Counted from the stretch's first letter, positions 1-7,298 are shown. The stretch is DNA of 12,799 nucleotides from JBFMGS01 sp040752635 (GCA_040752635.1 JBFMGS010000059.1:1-12799), one strand, 5' to 3'. The notes: generated from the letters alone by a model not told the origin. Program-made: numbers and translations.

Positions 1-117
1 GCTTACGACACCGCATACCTGGCTCTCGCCGAAAGGGAGCGGTGTGAACTGTGGACGGCGGACGGGTGCTTCGCACGCGCTGCGTCGCCTCGGTATCCGT
101 TTGTCCGACTCCTCTGA
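1..117 (+). CDS. VapC-like PIN-domain toxin, C-terminal end (partial)
   Basis: Frame 1 is open from the first base and ends at TGA 115-117, giving 38 residues. It reads AYDTAYLALAERERCELWTA, then DGCFARAA, and ends PFVRLL. The YDTAYLALAE helix and the LWTADxxFARA strand-helix are the usual last third of PIN-domain (VapC-type) ribonucleases. The Asp in YD and the Asp in TAD correspond to acidic residues of the Mg2+-binding pocket. The family normally has about 130-140 residues, so the first 95-100 and any VapB-type antitoxin gene would lie left of the window. The last 27 bases recur at 3082-3108. The PIN fold call is quite secure. The toxin role is inferred from the family, since some PIN proteins are not toxins. 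Confidence 0.8.
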   Translation, partial: AYDTAYLALAERERCELWTADGCFARAASPRYPFVRLL

Positions 118-410
118 CCCATCCGGCCGGTTCACCATCCCGGTCTATGACGCAGTTGAGGTCATCTTAAGGAACGAGGCAAAGGTATTCGGACAAGGAA
201 GGAGAAGCCGTTGCCTCACGACTCAGACAGCTTTCCATCTACGGTTCGCGATTCTTCCCGCACGCCCTGCGGTCCGCCGGTTGACCTCATTGCCGTAGCC
301 GTGAGAGCGACCTGGCGATCAGGTGCTAGCGCTTGCCGAGCCGAGATCCTGTGACCTTGCGCCCCGCAGGAGAGGTGCGTTATCAGGCCGAGGGGGAGGT
401 TTTTTGACAT
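118..410. other. Intergenic stretch, no gene recognised
   Basis: This stretch lies between the PIN-gene stop and the convergent oxidoreductase stop. Short open frames exist on both strands, but none has a convincing ribosome site or a recognisable motif. A run of six T (398-403) follows a G-rich stretch, but I find no good stem in front of it, so I do not call a terminator. Confidence 0.5.
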
Positions 411-1901
411 TCATGGGCGCGTCGTCACGAACCGCTTTTTGTCTCGTTTGCACAGCATTTGTATCATCTTGCGCCCTGATACCGCAGCGGTCGATACTCC
501 GATCATCGCTTCGGCCCACTGCCCCACCATGTGAAAATTCTTTAGACCCGGGAGGGTCTTACTGAACCCCTTCATACTAAGGCTGAACCCGCCGCCTGGA
601 GGCAGCCATGCCTGAAGCCCCTGCCAGTTGCCGGTGTATCGCTCAAACGTGAGCGGCGTGGCCACGTCCACCACCTCAACTTGTTTTGCCAGGCCAGGAA
701 AGCGCTCGTCAAGTCGGTCGATTACCACCTCTGCGATTCGCCGTTTCTCGTCTTCATACCGTGCCCGGTCGGCGGATAGGTCTTTCCAGTAAGCATAACT
801 AGAATCAAACAGAGCCTTCACCACAGACTTACCATTGGGAGCCTGGCTGGGATCAAAGTTGAAGATTTCTATGTTGAGCCGATCAACAGTCTGATTCATG
901 ATGATGATTGGCCGTTTAAGAAAGTAAGTCAACGCATGTGGTTCGCGCGACATGTCCCGTGCAACACCCAAGGACACATGGAGAGACATCTTGCAGTGAT
1001 CGGGTGCCGCAGCGTAGTAAGCTCGGATCCGCTCGTTCGCATATCGTCCCTCTAACATATCAAATACAGTCGAGTGCCCGTCAGCAGCAGAGATGACGAT
1101 GTCACTGTGGTGCTGAGTACCGTCAGCAAGGCGTACACCCACCGCGCAGTCGTTTTCCACCAGGATCTTGGTGACGCGAGCTCTGTAGTCAATCTCACCG
1201 CCCAGTTCTCGATAGCGCTCCTCAATGGCTCGGGAAAATGCCAGTGAACCCCCCATTGGCCAACCTAGAGTCCGATTATGGCAACAGGCCAGGAAATTCA
1301 AATGAACAAGCATAGGAATATCGGGAAAGTCATATTGAATTACGGGAAAGGCCTGACGCAGAAAAGGATCATTAAATCGGGTAGCAAATCGTTCAAGGGT
1401 AATCTTCCCCCATTTGATGAAGGCCCCGGCCCGCGGTAGCATCTTAGAGGCGATTTCCCATGGCTTGAGAATGACAAAAGAAAACATGTCAAGGTGTGTG
1501 AAGAGCCGAGCCGCACCAGTATACTCTTCAATGACCCTGGCATCGGCGGGGGCGAGTTCTTTCATATGCTGCTCCAATCGGTCGATATCTGTGTACACGA
1601 CGAAAGCCCTCCCCCCGGGCCCTTCAACTCGCACGAGTTCTTCATGGAACAGCACTTCCCCTGCCTGAACAGCGCCTAACTCCTGCCAGACGCCGTACAG
1701 TCCCGAATTCGGGCTCGAACCAGCCAGATGGTGAATACACCCATCAATGGTATATACTTTACGCTTCCAGGCGGTGCATAACCCACCCGGCTTATCATGC
1801 AGCTCAAAAACGTGAGTGCGGTAGCCATTCATCTGTGCATAGCAACCCGTGGCTAAGCCGGCAATTCCAGCTCCAATTATGATTATCGACTTGCTTCCCA
1901 C
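411..1901 (-). CDS. CrtI/phytoene desaturase-like NAD(P)/FAD-dependent oxidoreductase
   Basis: This is a 496-residue flavoprotein of the phytoene desaturase/carotenoid isomerase-like amine oxidase superfamily (COG1233 type). The N-terminal Rossmann motif IIIIGAGIAGLA (GxGxxG at residues 10-15) is followed by the ribose-binding Glu in VFELHDKPGGLC (about 31-42). The C-terminal FAD motif is seen in LPGLKNFHMVGQW and GVSTAAVSGR. The length is normal for the family and there is no frameshift. The start is GTG 1899-1901, with AGGAGGAG six bases upstream. It is last in a leftward operon after an unknown protein and a broken methyltransferase. The substrate is unknown: no carotenoid genes (crtB, crtE) are nearby, so carotenoid chemistry should not be assumed. 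Family members also act on other lipids and polyenes. Confidence 0.88.
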   Translation of the reverse strand: MGSKSIIIIGAGIAGLATGCYAQMNGYRTHVFELHDKPGGLCTAWKRKVYTIDGCIHHLAGSSPNSGLYGVWQELGAVQAGEVLFHEELVRVEGPGGRAFVVYTDIDRLEQHMKELAPADARVIEEYTGAARLFTHLDMFSFVILKPWEIASKMLPRAGAFIKWGKITLERFATRFNDPFLRQAFPVIQYDFPDIPMLVHLNFLACCHNRTLGWPMGGSLAFSRAIEERYRELGGEIDYRARVTKILVENDCAVGVRLADGTQHHSDIVISAADGHSTVFDMLEGRYANERIRAYYAAAPDHCKMSLHVSLGVARDMSREPHALTYFLKRPIIIMNQTVDRLNIEIFNFDPSQAPNGKSVVKALFDSSYAYWKDLSADRARYEDEKRRIAEVVIDRLDERFPGLAKQVEVVDVATPLTFERYTGNWQGLQAWLPPGGGFSLSMKGFSKTLPGLKNFHMVGQWAEAMIGVSTAAVSGRKMIQMLCKRDKKRFVTTRP

Positions 1902-1907
1902 TTTGGC

Positions 1908-1915
1908 TCCTCCTC
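1908..1915 (-). promoter_or_regulatory. Shine-Dalgarno site of the oxidoreductase gene
   Basis: On the minus strand AGGAGGAG is followed by GCCAAA and the GTG start. This decides the start at 1901. The same bases encode the end of the recognisable methyltransferase homology (QVRRS in the repaired frame), so the ribosome site lies inside the remnant of the upstream gene. Confidence 0.75.
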
Positions 1916-2239
1916 ACTTGCTCATCCTCACGGTCAAGCTTGCTCCCACAGATCGAAAGCATGTCGCGAGAAAGGTCGACCCCCCTGGGCACTGAAGCCC
2001 GCTCGGGCCAGCGGGAACAGGATGCGCCCGGTCCCACAGCCCATCTCGAGTACAGGCCCCCCGTATTCCTTGACCAGGTCGACATACATGGACACGTCGC
2101 CCGTACACGACGAATGGAGGATATCGTAGAACTCAGCGAACAACCCTTCATATTCAGATGAAGCCTCGATATTACCCGGGGCTTCCTGGAGCTCGCCTAA
2201 CGGAACTACCTCCTCTGACAAGCAGGCCGGTCCCTTCAC
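1911..2239 (-). pseudogene. Class I SAM-dependent methyltransferase, frameshifted and 3'-truncated
   Basis: The GTG start at 2239 overlaps the stop of the upstream gene (GTGA). The product has a FAEFYDILHS segment (about residues 34-43) and motif I, VLEMGCGTGRILFPLARAG (63-81), the SAM-binding loop of Methyltransf_25/11-type enzymes. At a run of six C on the plus strand (1980-1985) the frame shifts. Removing one base restores QGVDLSRDMLSICGSKLD, the expected next strand and helix (motif II, Asp binding the SAM ribose). As it stands the frame runs on as nonsense to a stop at 1934. Even when repaired, homology ends near 1911, so about half of a normal 240-250 residue enzyme is missing. The methyltransferase identity is secure and the product is almost surely inactive. 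A sequencing error could explain the frameshift but not the missing C-terminus. Confidence 0.8.
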
Positions 2240-2892
2240 GAGTGGCTCCGCTCTCCTTCCCTGAATTGCCTAATGAAGTCGAGTAAAGCCAAGTGTCTCC
2301 TTGTAGCCTCCCGATAGGCCTTCACTAAACCGCTATATGCCTCGCTTATGGGAAGGTAGGTCACTCGACAGGTCGCCCCTGCGAAGCCTGTTGTCAAGGT
2401 GTCGTGCCGCTCTGCATCTGCAGCTTGGATGATTCTAATCTCAGGCAGTTCGGAAGGGCTCGTAACGGGAATTTCGATCTCCCAGATTTCGCGATCGTGC
2501 CCGAGCCCCAAGACGCGTTTGACGATCGCTGCATCGCGTTTCACCATGAGCGAATGCTTTGTCTTGCGAGGCTGAGAATCGGTGATCGAACAATTGATCG
2601 CAACGAGGTCATCAGAAAAACTGCGAAACTCAACTCCAAACCTGCTATAGATGTTACCCATCAGAGTGACCCAGTACGCTTCTCCCACCAACTTACGTAT
2701 CTTTACCTCGCATTCACAGGCGCCCTCGTATGTGGACGCAGTTGCATCGAAACGCAATACTATCTCGCCATACTGAGGCGGCGTTACGTATTCTACCAAC
2801 CGAGGCTCGCACGGCAGCCCTTGCTCCACCTTGTCCGCTACCTTCGCTATCTCACTCTTCAGATAGTCAGATAGAGCATAGAGCGTTCCCAT
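2236..2892 (-). CDS. Hypothetical protein, first gene of the leftward operon
   Basis: I do not recognise this 218-residue protein. The ATG at 2892 has GAGGGAG seven bases upstream. The protein is soluble, with no signal peptide or membrane segment. It has a helical N-terminus (LSDYLKSEIAKVADKVEQ), a central mixed region rich in beta-prone segments (EIVLRFDATAS, EIWEIEIPVTS) and a helical, basic C-terminus (GLVKAYREATRRHLALLDFI). Its stop overlaps the methyltransferase GTG by four bases (GTGA), implying coupled translation and a shared transcript with the methyltransferase remnant and the FAD oxidoreductase. Even codon use and clean translation signals support a real gene. Function is unknown; an accessory to the redox or methyl-transfer chemistry of the operon is only a guess from position. 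Confidence 0.7.
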   Translation of the reverse strand: MGTLYALSDYLKSEIAKVADKVEQGLPCEPRLVEYVTPPQYGEIVLRFDATASTYEGACECEVKIRKLVGEAYWVTLMGNIYSRFGVEFRSFSDDLVAINCSITDSQPRKTKHSLMVKRDAAIVKRVLGLGHDREIWEIEIPVTSPSELPEIRIIQAADAERHDTLTTGFAGATCRVTYLPISEAYSGLVKAYREATRRHLALLDFIRQFREGERSHS

Positions 2893-3081
2893 TGAGGAAC
2901 TCCCTCACGTTGAGTGGTAGCTGCGGACGCGACCGATCCGCTGACCCCGAAACTGCGCCATCTATCTTCCTTCGGTATTGCGTAGTTGAAGCAAGTGGAA
3001 ACCGACATTTGCCTCTTGCTCACTGGCCTCACCCTTTTGACACAGTGCCCCCAGACTCCGCGTGGCGATATGGGCGACCAT

Positions 3082-3108
3082 CGGTACCCGTTTGTCCGAC
3101 TCCTCTGA
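3082..3108 (+). repeat. Second copy of the PIN-gene 3' end (27 bp)
   Basis: These 27 bases match 91-117 at 26 positions (one C/T change) and in the same frame encode RYPFVRLL and a TGA stop. The codons just before (GDH) could continue a PIN C-terminus, but the conserved YDTAYLALA and TAD segments are absent. It is therefore a stub of a related toxin gene or a recombination scar, about 3 kb from the first copy in direct orientation. Confidence 0.75.
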
Positions 3109-3351
3109 TCCGCCTACTGGCTCCTGAATCATGCGCCTAGCATCCGCTCGGAACACTCCTCTCAACCAGTTCTTCTCACCCCTCACGAACCGGCGCACGT
3201 TCGACGAATAAGGCAAGGCAGACCTCGTCGGGATAGGACGGGCGCTTCTTGCCGATCCGAACTGGGCCTTAAAGGCTCGCGAGGTTCTCGGTTCCTAGCG
3301 CGTCCTCCCACAACCCGCTGGACAGAGAGTCTGCAAGAGTACTCCTCGCTC

Positions 3352-3444
3352 TCAGGTAATAGTAACCACAGGCACAAGCACGGTAGAGAAGAGATCACGT
3401 GACACATATCTCACGACGGCAATTCCCGGTGCCATGGCTACCAT
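3352..3444 (-). pseudogene. Possible N-terminal remnant of a second ABC permease
   Basis: Just downstream of the leftward permease stop, and in the same frame, is a 30-codon ATG frame with MAPGIAVVRYVSRDLF and STVLVPVVTIT. It looks like the cytoplasmic helix and first membrane segment that open many ABC-2 permeases. Past its TGA, a frame offset by one gives YYYLRARSTLADSLSSGLW until a TAA, as if one decayed gene continued. There is no clear ribosome site. I judge this from composition and position only. Confidence 0.25.
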
Positions 3445-3462
3445 AAATAAGAAGAGTCGCGC

Positions 3463-4092
3463 CTACTCCAAGCCTTTCCAGCGATATGCCGCCAGGAGAA
3501 GCGCCAATGCCGCCGCGCACCACCCTAACAGCACCAGCAACTCGCTGACTGCTCCAAGGATGCTCGTCCCGTCCCTCAGTGCCATCATGAGAGCTCTCAA
3601 GAGGTGGTACGTAGGGACATACCGCGCTATTCTCCCAATCGCCGCGTTCTCCATACCTAGGAAGGGAATGAGCAGGAGGATGAGGTACGCAGGCATACCT
3701 ATGGCACCAGTCGCCATTTGGTTCTTGGAGTAAATGCCCACGGCCATTCCCAGGAAGATGGCGAATATCGTCCCCAGCGAGACCGCCGGCAGGACAACCT
3801 CGAGCCTGACAAACCCCGTCCCGACGACCACCATCATGATCATGGAAACGACCAGAATAGACGCAAAGCTGATAATTCCCTTTCCCACAAACACTTCCAG
3901 AGGTGTGGCAGGGGAAAGCATCAATACACCCAGCGTGTTCTTCTCCTTCTCCTCTGCGATCATCATGGCAGGAATGTAGATACCGCCAAGCACCACCATG
4001 AACATGATCCCGAAGGCTGCCGCGAACGACACGGGCACGGCCGGGATGAACCTGGCGTAGATGAGCGCAATCAGCACCGGCACAGGGTACAT
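3463..4092 (-). CDS. ABC-2 type transporter permease, 5' end eroded
   Basis: From the ATG at 4092 the frame gives 209 residues with about six hydrophobic segments. The cytoplasmic loop AEEKEKNTLGVLMLSPATPL (about 46-65) is the hallmark loop of ABC-2 permeases, and the C-terminal helix LLVLLGWCAAALALLLAAY ends in a basic tail. No ribosome site precedes 4092, and that ATG falls inside the first membrane segment. The same frame continues upstream for 23 codons to a TAG (4162-4164) and includes QQEVQDLRTNTNILI, a typical pre-TM1 segment. A CTG at 4119 has AGGAGG eight bases upstream and is the only plausible alternative start. More likely the first 10-20 residues were lost at a junction near 4150. 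No partner ATPase gene is adjacent. The membrane family is clear; whether it is functional is doubtful. Confidence 0.7.
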   Translation of the reverse strand: MYPVPVLIALIYARFIPAVPVSFAAAFGIMFMVVLGGIYIPAMMIAEEKEKNTLGVLMLSPATPLEVFVGKGIISFASILVVSMIMMVVVGTGFVRLEVVLPAVSLGTIFAIFLGMAVGIYSKNQMATGAIGMPAYLILLLIPFLGMENAAIGRIARYVPTYHLLRALMMALRDGTSILGAVSELLVLLGWCAAALALLLAAYRWKGLE

Positions 4093-4161
4093 TATCAGGA
4101 TGTTAGTATTCGTCCGCAGATCCTGGACCTCCTGCTGACGCTCAGGCAGAACGGCGACCGG

Positions 4162-4506
4162 CTACTGCCATCTCGACATGCATGATACTATTCCCTGGTC
4201 CGCCAGGAAAGCTTGTAGGAAGCAAGCCACAGCGATACGACTGTCTAGAGCACCAGGACCTCCACCAGGTCGATTCCTGGTCTTCAGCGCCACCTGGGCC
4301 CGCAACGCGCGAAGGGTTGGGCCGTCATCTGGCTCGGCCATGGCAAGCAGGCCCTCCTCTTCCCGGGCGGGGAGCCAGGGACAGCCGGCCAACTCGGGCA
4401 ACACTGCAAAACCTGCCCCGGCGCGGGCAGCTTCAGCGACAAGAGCGTTAGCCCGGGCGAGATTATCGGTGGACGCATCCATCTGGATTGCAGCGATGTT
4501 CAACAT
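4162..4506 (-). pseudogene. Nitrilase-family (carbon-nitrogen hydrolase) N-terminal fragment
   Basis: The ATG at 4506 has GGGAGG eight bases upstream. The first 70 or so residues are typical of the carbon-nitrogen hydrolase superfamily: LNIAAIQMDASTDNLARANA, then the AGAGFAVLPELAGCPW strand with the first catalytic Glu (LPEL), and DGPTLRALRAQVAL. After about residue 75 the sequence stops resembling the family and ends at TAG 4162-4164. The catalytic Lys and nucleophilic Cys, normally near residues 110 and 150, are absent, so the product cannot be an active amidohydrolase. One frame over, just past the break, GIDLVEVLVL and a stop (near 4250-4280) look like the tail of another protein. The good ribosome site suggests the start is original and the 3' part was lost. 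Confidence 0.7.
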
Positions 4507-4714
4507 CAAGAGCACCTCCCGAACACAAGGATACCACAGCCGCAGCCCGGTCGACTAACGTCTTCTTGCGTTCGGGCTTCCGCTTTGTTGCGGACGTGCG
4601 GGCGGGACATAGCCACAGGCAACTCTCCCCTGCCGACAGGCGGCACCCCGCCAACAGGAGTTTACCCCGCGGGCGCCGAATGTCAGCGCACGGAGGCAAT
4701 AATGCACGGAGGCG
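4507..4714. other. Divergent upstream region of nitrilase and kinase remnants
   Basis: About 200 bases separate two remnant genes that read away from each other. It contains a GC-rich imperfect hairpin (GGCGG-CACC-CCGCC near 4640) and two GGAGG ribosome-like sites close to 4700. The second one serves the kinase remnant ATG at 4715. I see no convincing promoter boxes. Confidence 0.4.
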
Positions 4715-5081
4715 ATGATGTCGATGTACCTCAGCGAACGCCTGCTTTCCAGCCTGGCCGCCCGCCGGCCTCCGTTCGAGTTCTGGCTGTACTATGAATT
4801 CGTCATCTACGGCACCTTTCTCCTGTTCTCCGGCAGCGTCGGTTTGCTCGTCCGGAACCTCAGAGACGAGGAAGAGCGCTCCGAGGCGCTGCTCCGCCAG
4901 GTGAACGGGTCGCGGGCCCGCCCTCGAGCGGGCACACCGCCAGATCCAGGAATCCGCCGCGCCCTCCCCGGGGGCCAGGGTGTTGATCTTGACGACCTTT
5001 GACGATGATGAGCTGGTTATGGATGCGCCGCTGGAGGGTGCGGCTGGGTATCTCACCGTGGATTGGAACAAAGGAGTGTGA
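4715..5081 (+). pseudogene. Two-component system remnant: histidine kinase N-terminus fused to response-regulator receiver piece
   Basis: A GGAGG-preceded ATG (4715) opens a kinase-like segment: one membrane span (FWLYYEFVIYGTFLLFSGSV, about residues 23-42) then a charged coiled-coil (NLRDEEERSEALLRQ). Near 4920-4923 an extra C shifts the frame. In the next frame the coiled-coil goes on as LERAHRQIQES, and then directly becomes ARVLILTTFDDDELVMD and LEGAAGYL, a NarL/LiaR-type receiver from its fourth beta strand onward, stopping at TGA 5079-5081. The kinase DHp and ATPase domains, the receiver phospho-Asp and the HTH are all missing. YLTVD replaces the usual YLLKD, so the conserved Lys is gone too. 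A deletion evidently joined adjacent kinase and regulator genes. The exporter operon begins two bases later. Identity rests on motif recognition, strongest for the receiver. Confidence 0.7.
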
Positions 5082-5082
5082 T

Positions 5083-6021
5083 ATGCCCGTGTTACAGGTT
5101 CACAACGTCGTCAAGCGCTTCGGCGAGGCAGAAGCCGTCCGCGGCGTCAGCTTCGAGGTCCGCAGGGGTGAGTCGTTCGGCCTTCTCGGCCCCAACGGCG
5201 CCGGCAAGTCCACGACCATCTCCATGATCTGCGGGCTGCTTCAGCCAAACGAGGGAGAGATCATCGTCGCCGGCATGAACGTCCGGCGGAACCCCCTGGC
5301 CGTCAAACGGATCATGGGCGTCGTCCCGCAGGATGTCGCCCTTTACCCCACCCTGTCGGCGCGAGAAAACCTGGCCTTCTGGGGCACGATGTACGGCCTT
5401 TCCGGGAGGGAACTGCGAGCCCGGATCGACGAGGCGCTGCAAATCGTAAGCCTCGCCGACCGGCAGAAGGAGCGCATCGATACCTACTCCGGGGGCATGA
5501 AACGGCGCATCAATATCGCCGCCTCCCTGCTCCACCGGCCCCAGGTGCTGATCATGGACGAACCGACGGTCGGAATCGACCCCCAGAGCCGCAGCAACAT
5601 CCTGAAAACGGTGAAGCGGCTGAACGGCGAGAAGGGCATCACCGTGGTCTACACCAGCCACTACATGGAGGAGGTCGAATTCCTCTGCCAGCGGGTGGCG
5701 ATCATCGACCACGGAAAGTTGATCGCACAGGGCACCCTGGACGAGGTCCGGCGGCTGGCCGGCAGCCAGACGGCGGTCCACCTGAAGGTGAAGGACCCGG
5801 ACGAGGCGCTGGTGGCCGCCTTGTCCAGGGTTCCCGGCGTGCGCCAGGCCAGGCGTGAGGACGGATCGGTCATTGCCCTGGTCAGCGAGGCTGCGGAAAC
5901 CCTCGCCCCGCTCATGGCAACGATCAGCGCCGCCGGCAAGAGGGTGACCGGGGTCGAGGTGGAAGAGCCGAACCTGGAGACCGTCTTCCTGCACCTGACC
6001 GGCCGGGCCCTGCGGGATTAA
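5083..6021 (+). CDS. ABC exporter ATP-binding protein (DrrA/LnrL-like)
   Basis: This 312-residue ATPase powers the two permeases encoded next. Walker A is GPNGAGKST (36-44), the Q-loop Gln is in VVPQD (about 83), the signature is YSGGM (135-139), Walker B is LIMDEP (156-161) followed by the D-loop, and the switch His is in TSHYMEE (193). All catalytic elements are intact. The C-terminal 90 residues form the accessory domain common in drug and lipid exporters (CcmA/DrrA/NatA class). The start is ATG 5083, with AAAGGAG seven bases upstream; the frame is open 28 codons further, but those codons lie over the regulator remnant. Codons are strongly G/C-ending. The likely role is export of hydrophobic compounds or antibiotic resistance. 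The substrate cannot be told from sequence. Confidence 0.92.
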   Translation: MPVLQVHNVVKRFGEAEAVRGVSFEVRRGESFGLLGPNGAGKSTTISMICGLLQPNEGEIIVAGMNVRRNPLAVKRIMGVVPQDVALYPTLSARENLAFWGTMYGLSGRELRARIDEALQIVSLADRQKERIDTYSGGMKRRINIAASLLHRPQVLIMDEPTVGIDPQSRSNILKTVKRLNGEKGITVVYTSHYMEEVEFLCQRVAIIDHGKLIAQGTLDEVRRLAGSQTAVHLKVKDPDEALVAALSRVPGVRQARREDGSVIALVSEAAETLAPLMATISAAGKRVTGVEVEEPNLETVFLHLTGRALRD

Positions 6022-6035
6022 GGAGGGGTAGGCGA

Positions 6036-7286
6036 ATGCGCAAGGTATTGGCAATCGCGCTCTGCGCCCTCACCCGAACCGCCCGGGACAGGAAGGCCCT
6101 GCTGCTATTTCTCCTGATGCCGATGATCCTGATCGGCATCCTGGGCTCCGCCCTAAAGGGCCTGATGGGCGACGGAAAGATTAACCCGTTCGATGTCCTG
6201 CTGGTTAACGAGGACGTCCCGGCAAGGCCGCCCCTGCCCGCTGGCGCCCCGGCCGCCGCGCTCGACCAGCTTCCCGTGTTCGACTTTGGCAAGCTCCTCG
6301 CCGACGACGTGCTGGGCAGCGACGAGGTCAGGAAGATAATCAGGGTCACCCCGGCAACCGACCTCGAGGCGGCCAAAAGCGATGTCGCCGCCGGCAAGGC
6401 CGTCGCTGTCATATACGTGCCCTCCACCTTCACTGCCGATGCCCTGGCAGCCAGGCCAGCGACGGTGCAGGTATTATCGGACCCCGGGCGTCCCACCCAG
6501 GCCGAGATGGTGGCCCACGTAGTGAGCGGTTTCACCGCGGCCGTCACCTCCGGTACCCTGCAAAGCCGCATCTTGAACCCGCGGCCGGTCCAGGGGGGCG
6601 GCGACCAGGGCGGCAACTCGCTCCTCCCGGGGTCCGCAGGCGCGATGCCCAGGGATGCGATACCCCGAATCACGGAAGTAGCCTCCGGCGCCAGGAACGT
6701 CAGCGCCATGCAATACTACGCCGCCGCCATGGCGATCATGTTCATGCTGATGACCGCCTTCTCCAGGGCCGGGGATATCATCACCGAGCGGGAGGACGGC
6801 ACTCTGGCCAGGGTTCTGGTCAGCCCCACCAGCAAGGCGACCGTGCTGGCCGGGCAAATCCTGGGTAGCGTGGCCCTGGTCCTCGCCCAGTTCATCATCC
6901 TCATGCTGGGCACCCGGTTCCTGTTCGGGGTGTACTGGGGTGAGCCGCTGCCGGCTCTACTGCTGGGGACGGCGTTCGCGCTGGCAGCCGCGGGTATCGG
7001 TACGGCCGCGGCCAGCATCCTCCGGGATCCCAGGGCGGCAGATGCCTCGGTAGGCCTTGTTGGCACCATCTTCGCGGCGCTATCCGGCAGCATGTTCCCG
7101 CTCTACATCTTCCCGGATGGCCTGAAGACCGTGGCCAGGTTCATCCCCAACTACTGGGCGCTGCAGGGCTTCCTCGACCAAATGGCCGGGCTCGGCCAGA
7201 ACAGCCTGTGGCTCCCGGTATCGATCCTCGCCCTGATTGGCGTGGCGACGGCCGCCGCCGGCGCCTGGCGCCTGGCATCCAGGTAG
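6036..7286 (+). CDS. ABC-2 type exporter permease, first subunit
   Basis: This is a 416-residue membrane subunit of the exporter. After a short cytoplasmic helix there is one membrane span (ALLLFLLMPMILIGILGSAL, about 22-41), then a long outer loop of roughly 180 residues, then a cluster of five spans at the C-terminal half. The cytoplasmic loop DIITEREDGTLARVLVSPTS (about 248-267) is the ABC-2 signature that contacts the ATPase. This layout is the ABC2_membrane_3/LnrM-type topology. AGGAGGGG right after the upstream TAA serves the ATG at 6036. The 14-base gap to the ATPase gene and the tight spacing to the next gene indicate one transcript. It probably pairs with the second permease as a heterodimer. 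Confidence 0.9.
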   Translation: MRKVLAIALCALTRTARDRKALLLFLLMPMILIGILGSALKGLMGDGKINPFDVLLVNEDVPARPPLPAGAPAAALDQLPVFDFGKLLADDVLGSDEVRKIIRVTPATDLEAAKSDVAAGKAVAVIYVPSTFTADALAARPATVQVLSDPGRPTQAEMVAHVVSGFTAAVTSGTLQSRILNPRPVQGGGDQGGNSLLPGSAGAMPRDAIPRITEVASGARNVSAMQYYAAAMAIMFMLMTAFSRAGDIITEREDGTLARVLVSPTSKATVLAGQILGSVALVLAQFIILMLGTRFLFGVYWGEPLPALLLGTAFALAAAGIGTAAASILRDPRAADASVGLVGTIFAALSGSMFPLYIFPDGLKTVARFIPNYWALQGFLDQMAGLGQNSLWLPVSILALIGVATAAAGAWRLASR

Positions 7287-7298
7287 GAGGTGCGACCG

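Larger units (their letters stand above)
2893..3462. other. Intergenic region with gene debris
   Basis: No intact gene is evident in these 570 bases. They should hold the promoter of the leftward operon starting at 2892, but I see no -35/-10 pair I would defend. They contain the duplicated tip of the PIN gene (3082-3108) and, on the minus strand just after the permease stop, a short hydrophobic frame (3444-3352) that may be the start of a lost second permease. Confidence 0.5.

Noticed and set aside
44..298. An 84-codon plus-strand frame at the left end
   Set aside because: It overlaps the PIN toxin C-terminus in another frame and continues into sequence without motifs or a ribosome site.
4162..4164. 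Amber readthrough or an alternative code joining nitrilase and permease
   Set aside because: TAG ends other genes normally here (permeases, GNAT), and the stretch before this TAG has already lost nitrilase similarity. The shared frame is coincidental.
4463..5071. A 202-codon minus-strand frame over the kinase-regulator remnant
   Set aside because: It covers the start of the nitrilase remnant and the two-component remnant on the other strand. Composition is low-complexity Arg/Ala/Ser and no motif is seen.
5092..6054. A 320-codon open frame on the minus strand opposite the ABC ATPase
   Set aside because: It is exactly antisense to a gene with all ABC motifs, arises from strong G/C-ending codons, and lacks a ribosome site and any family pattern.
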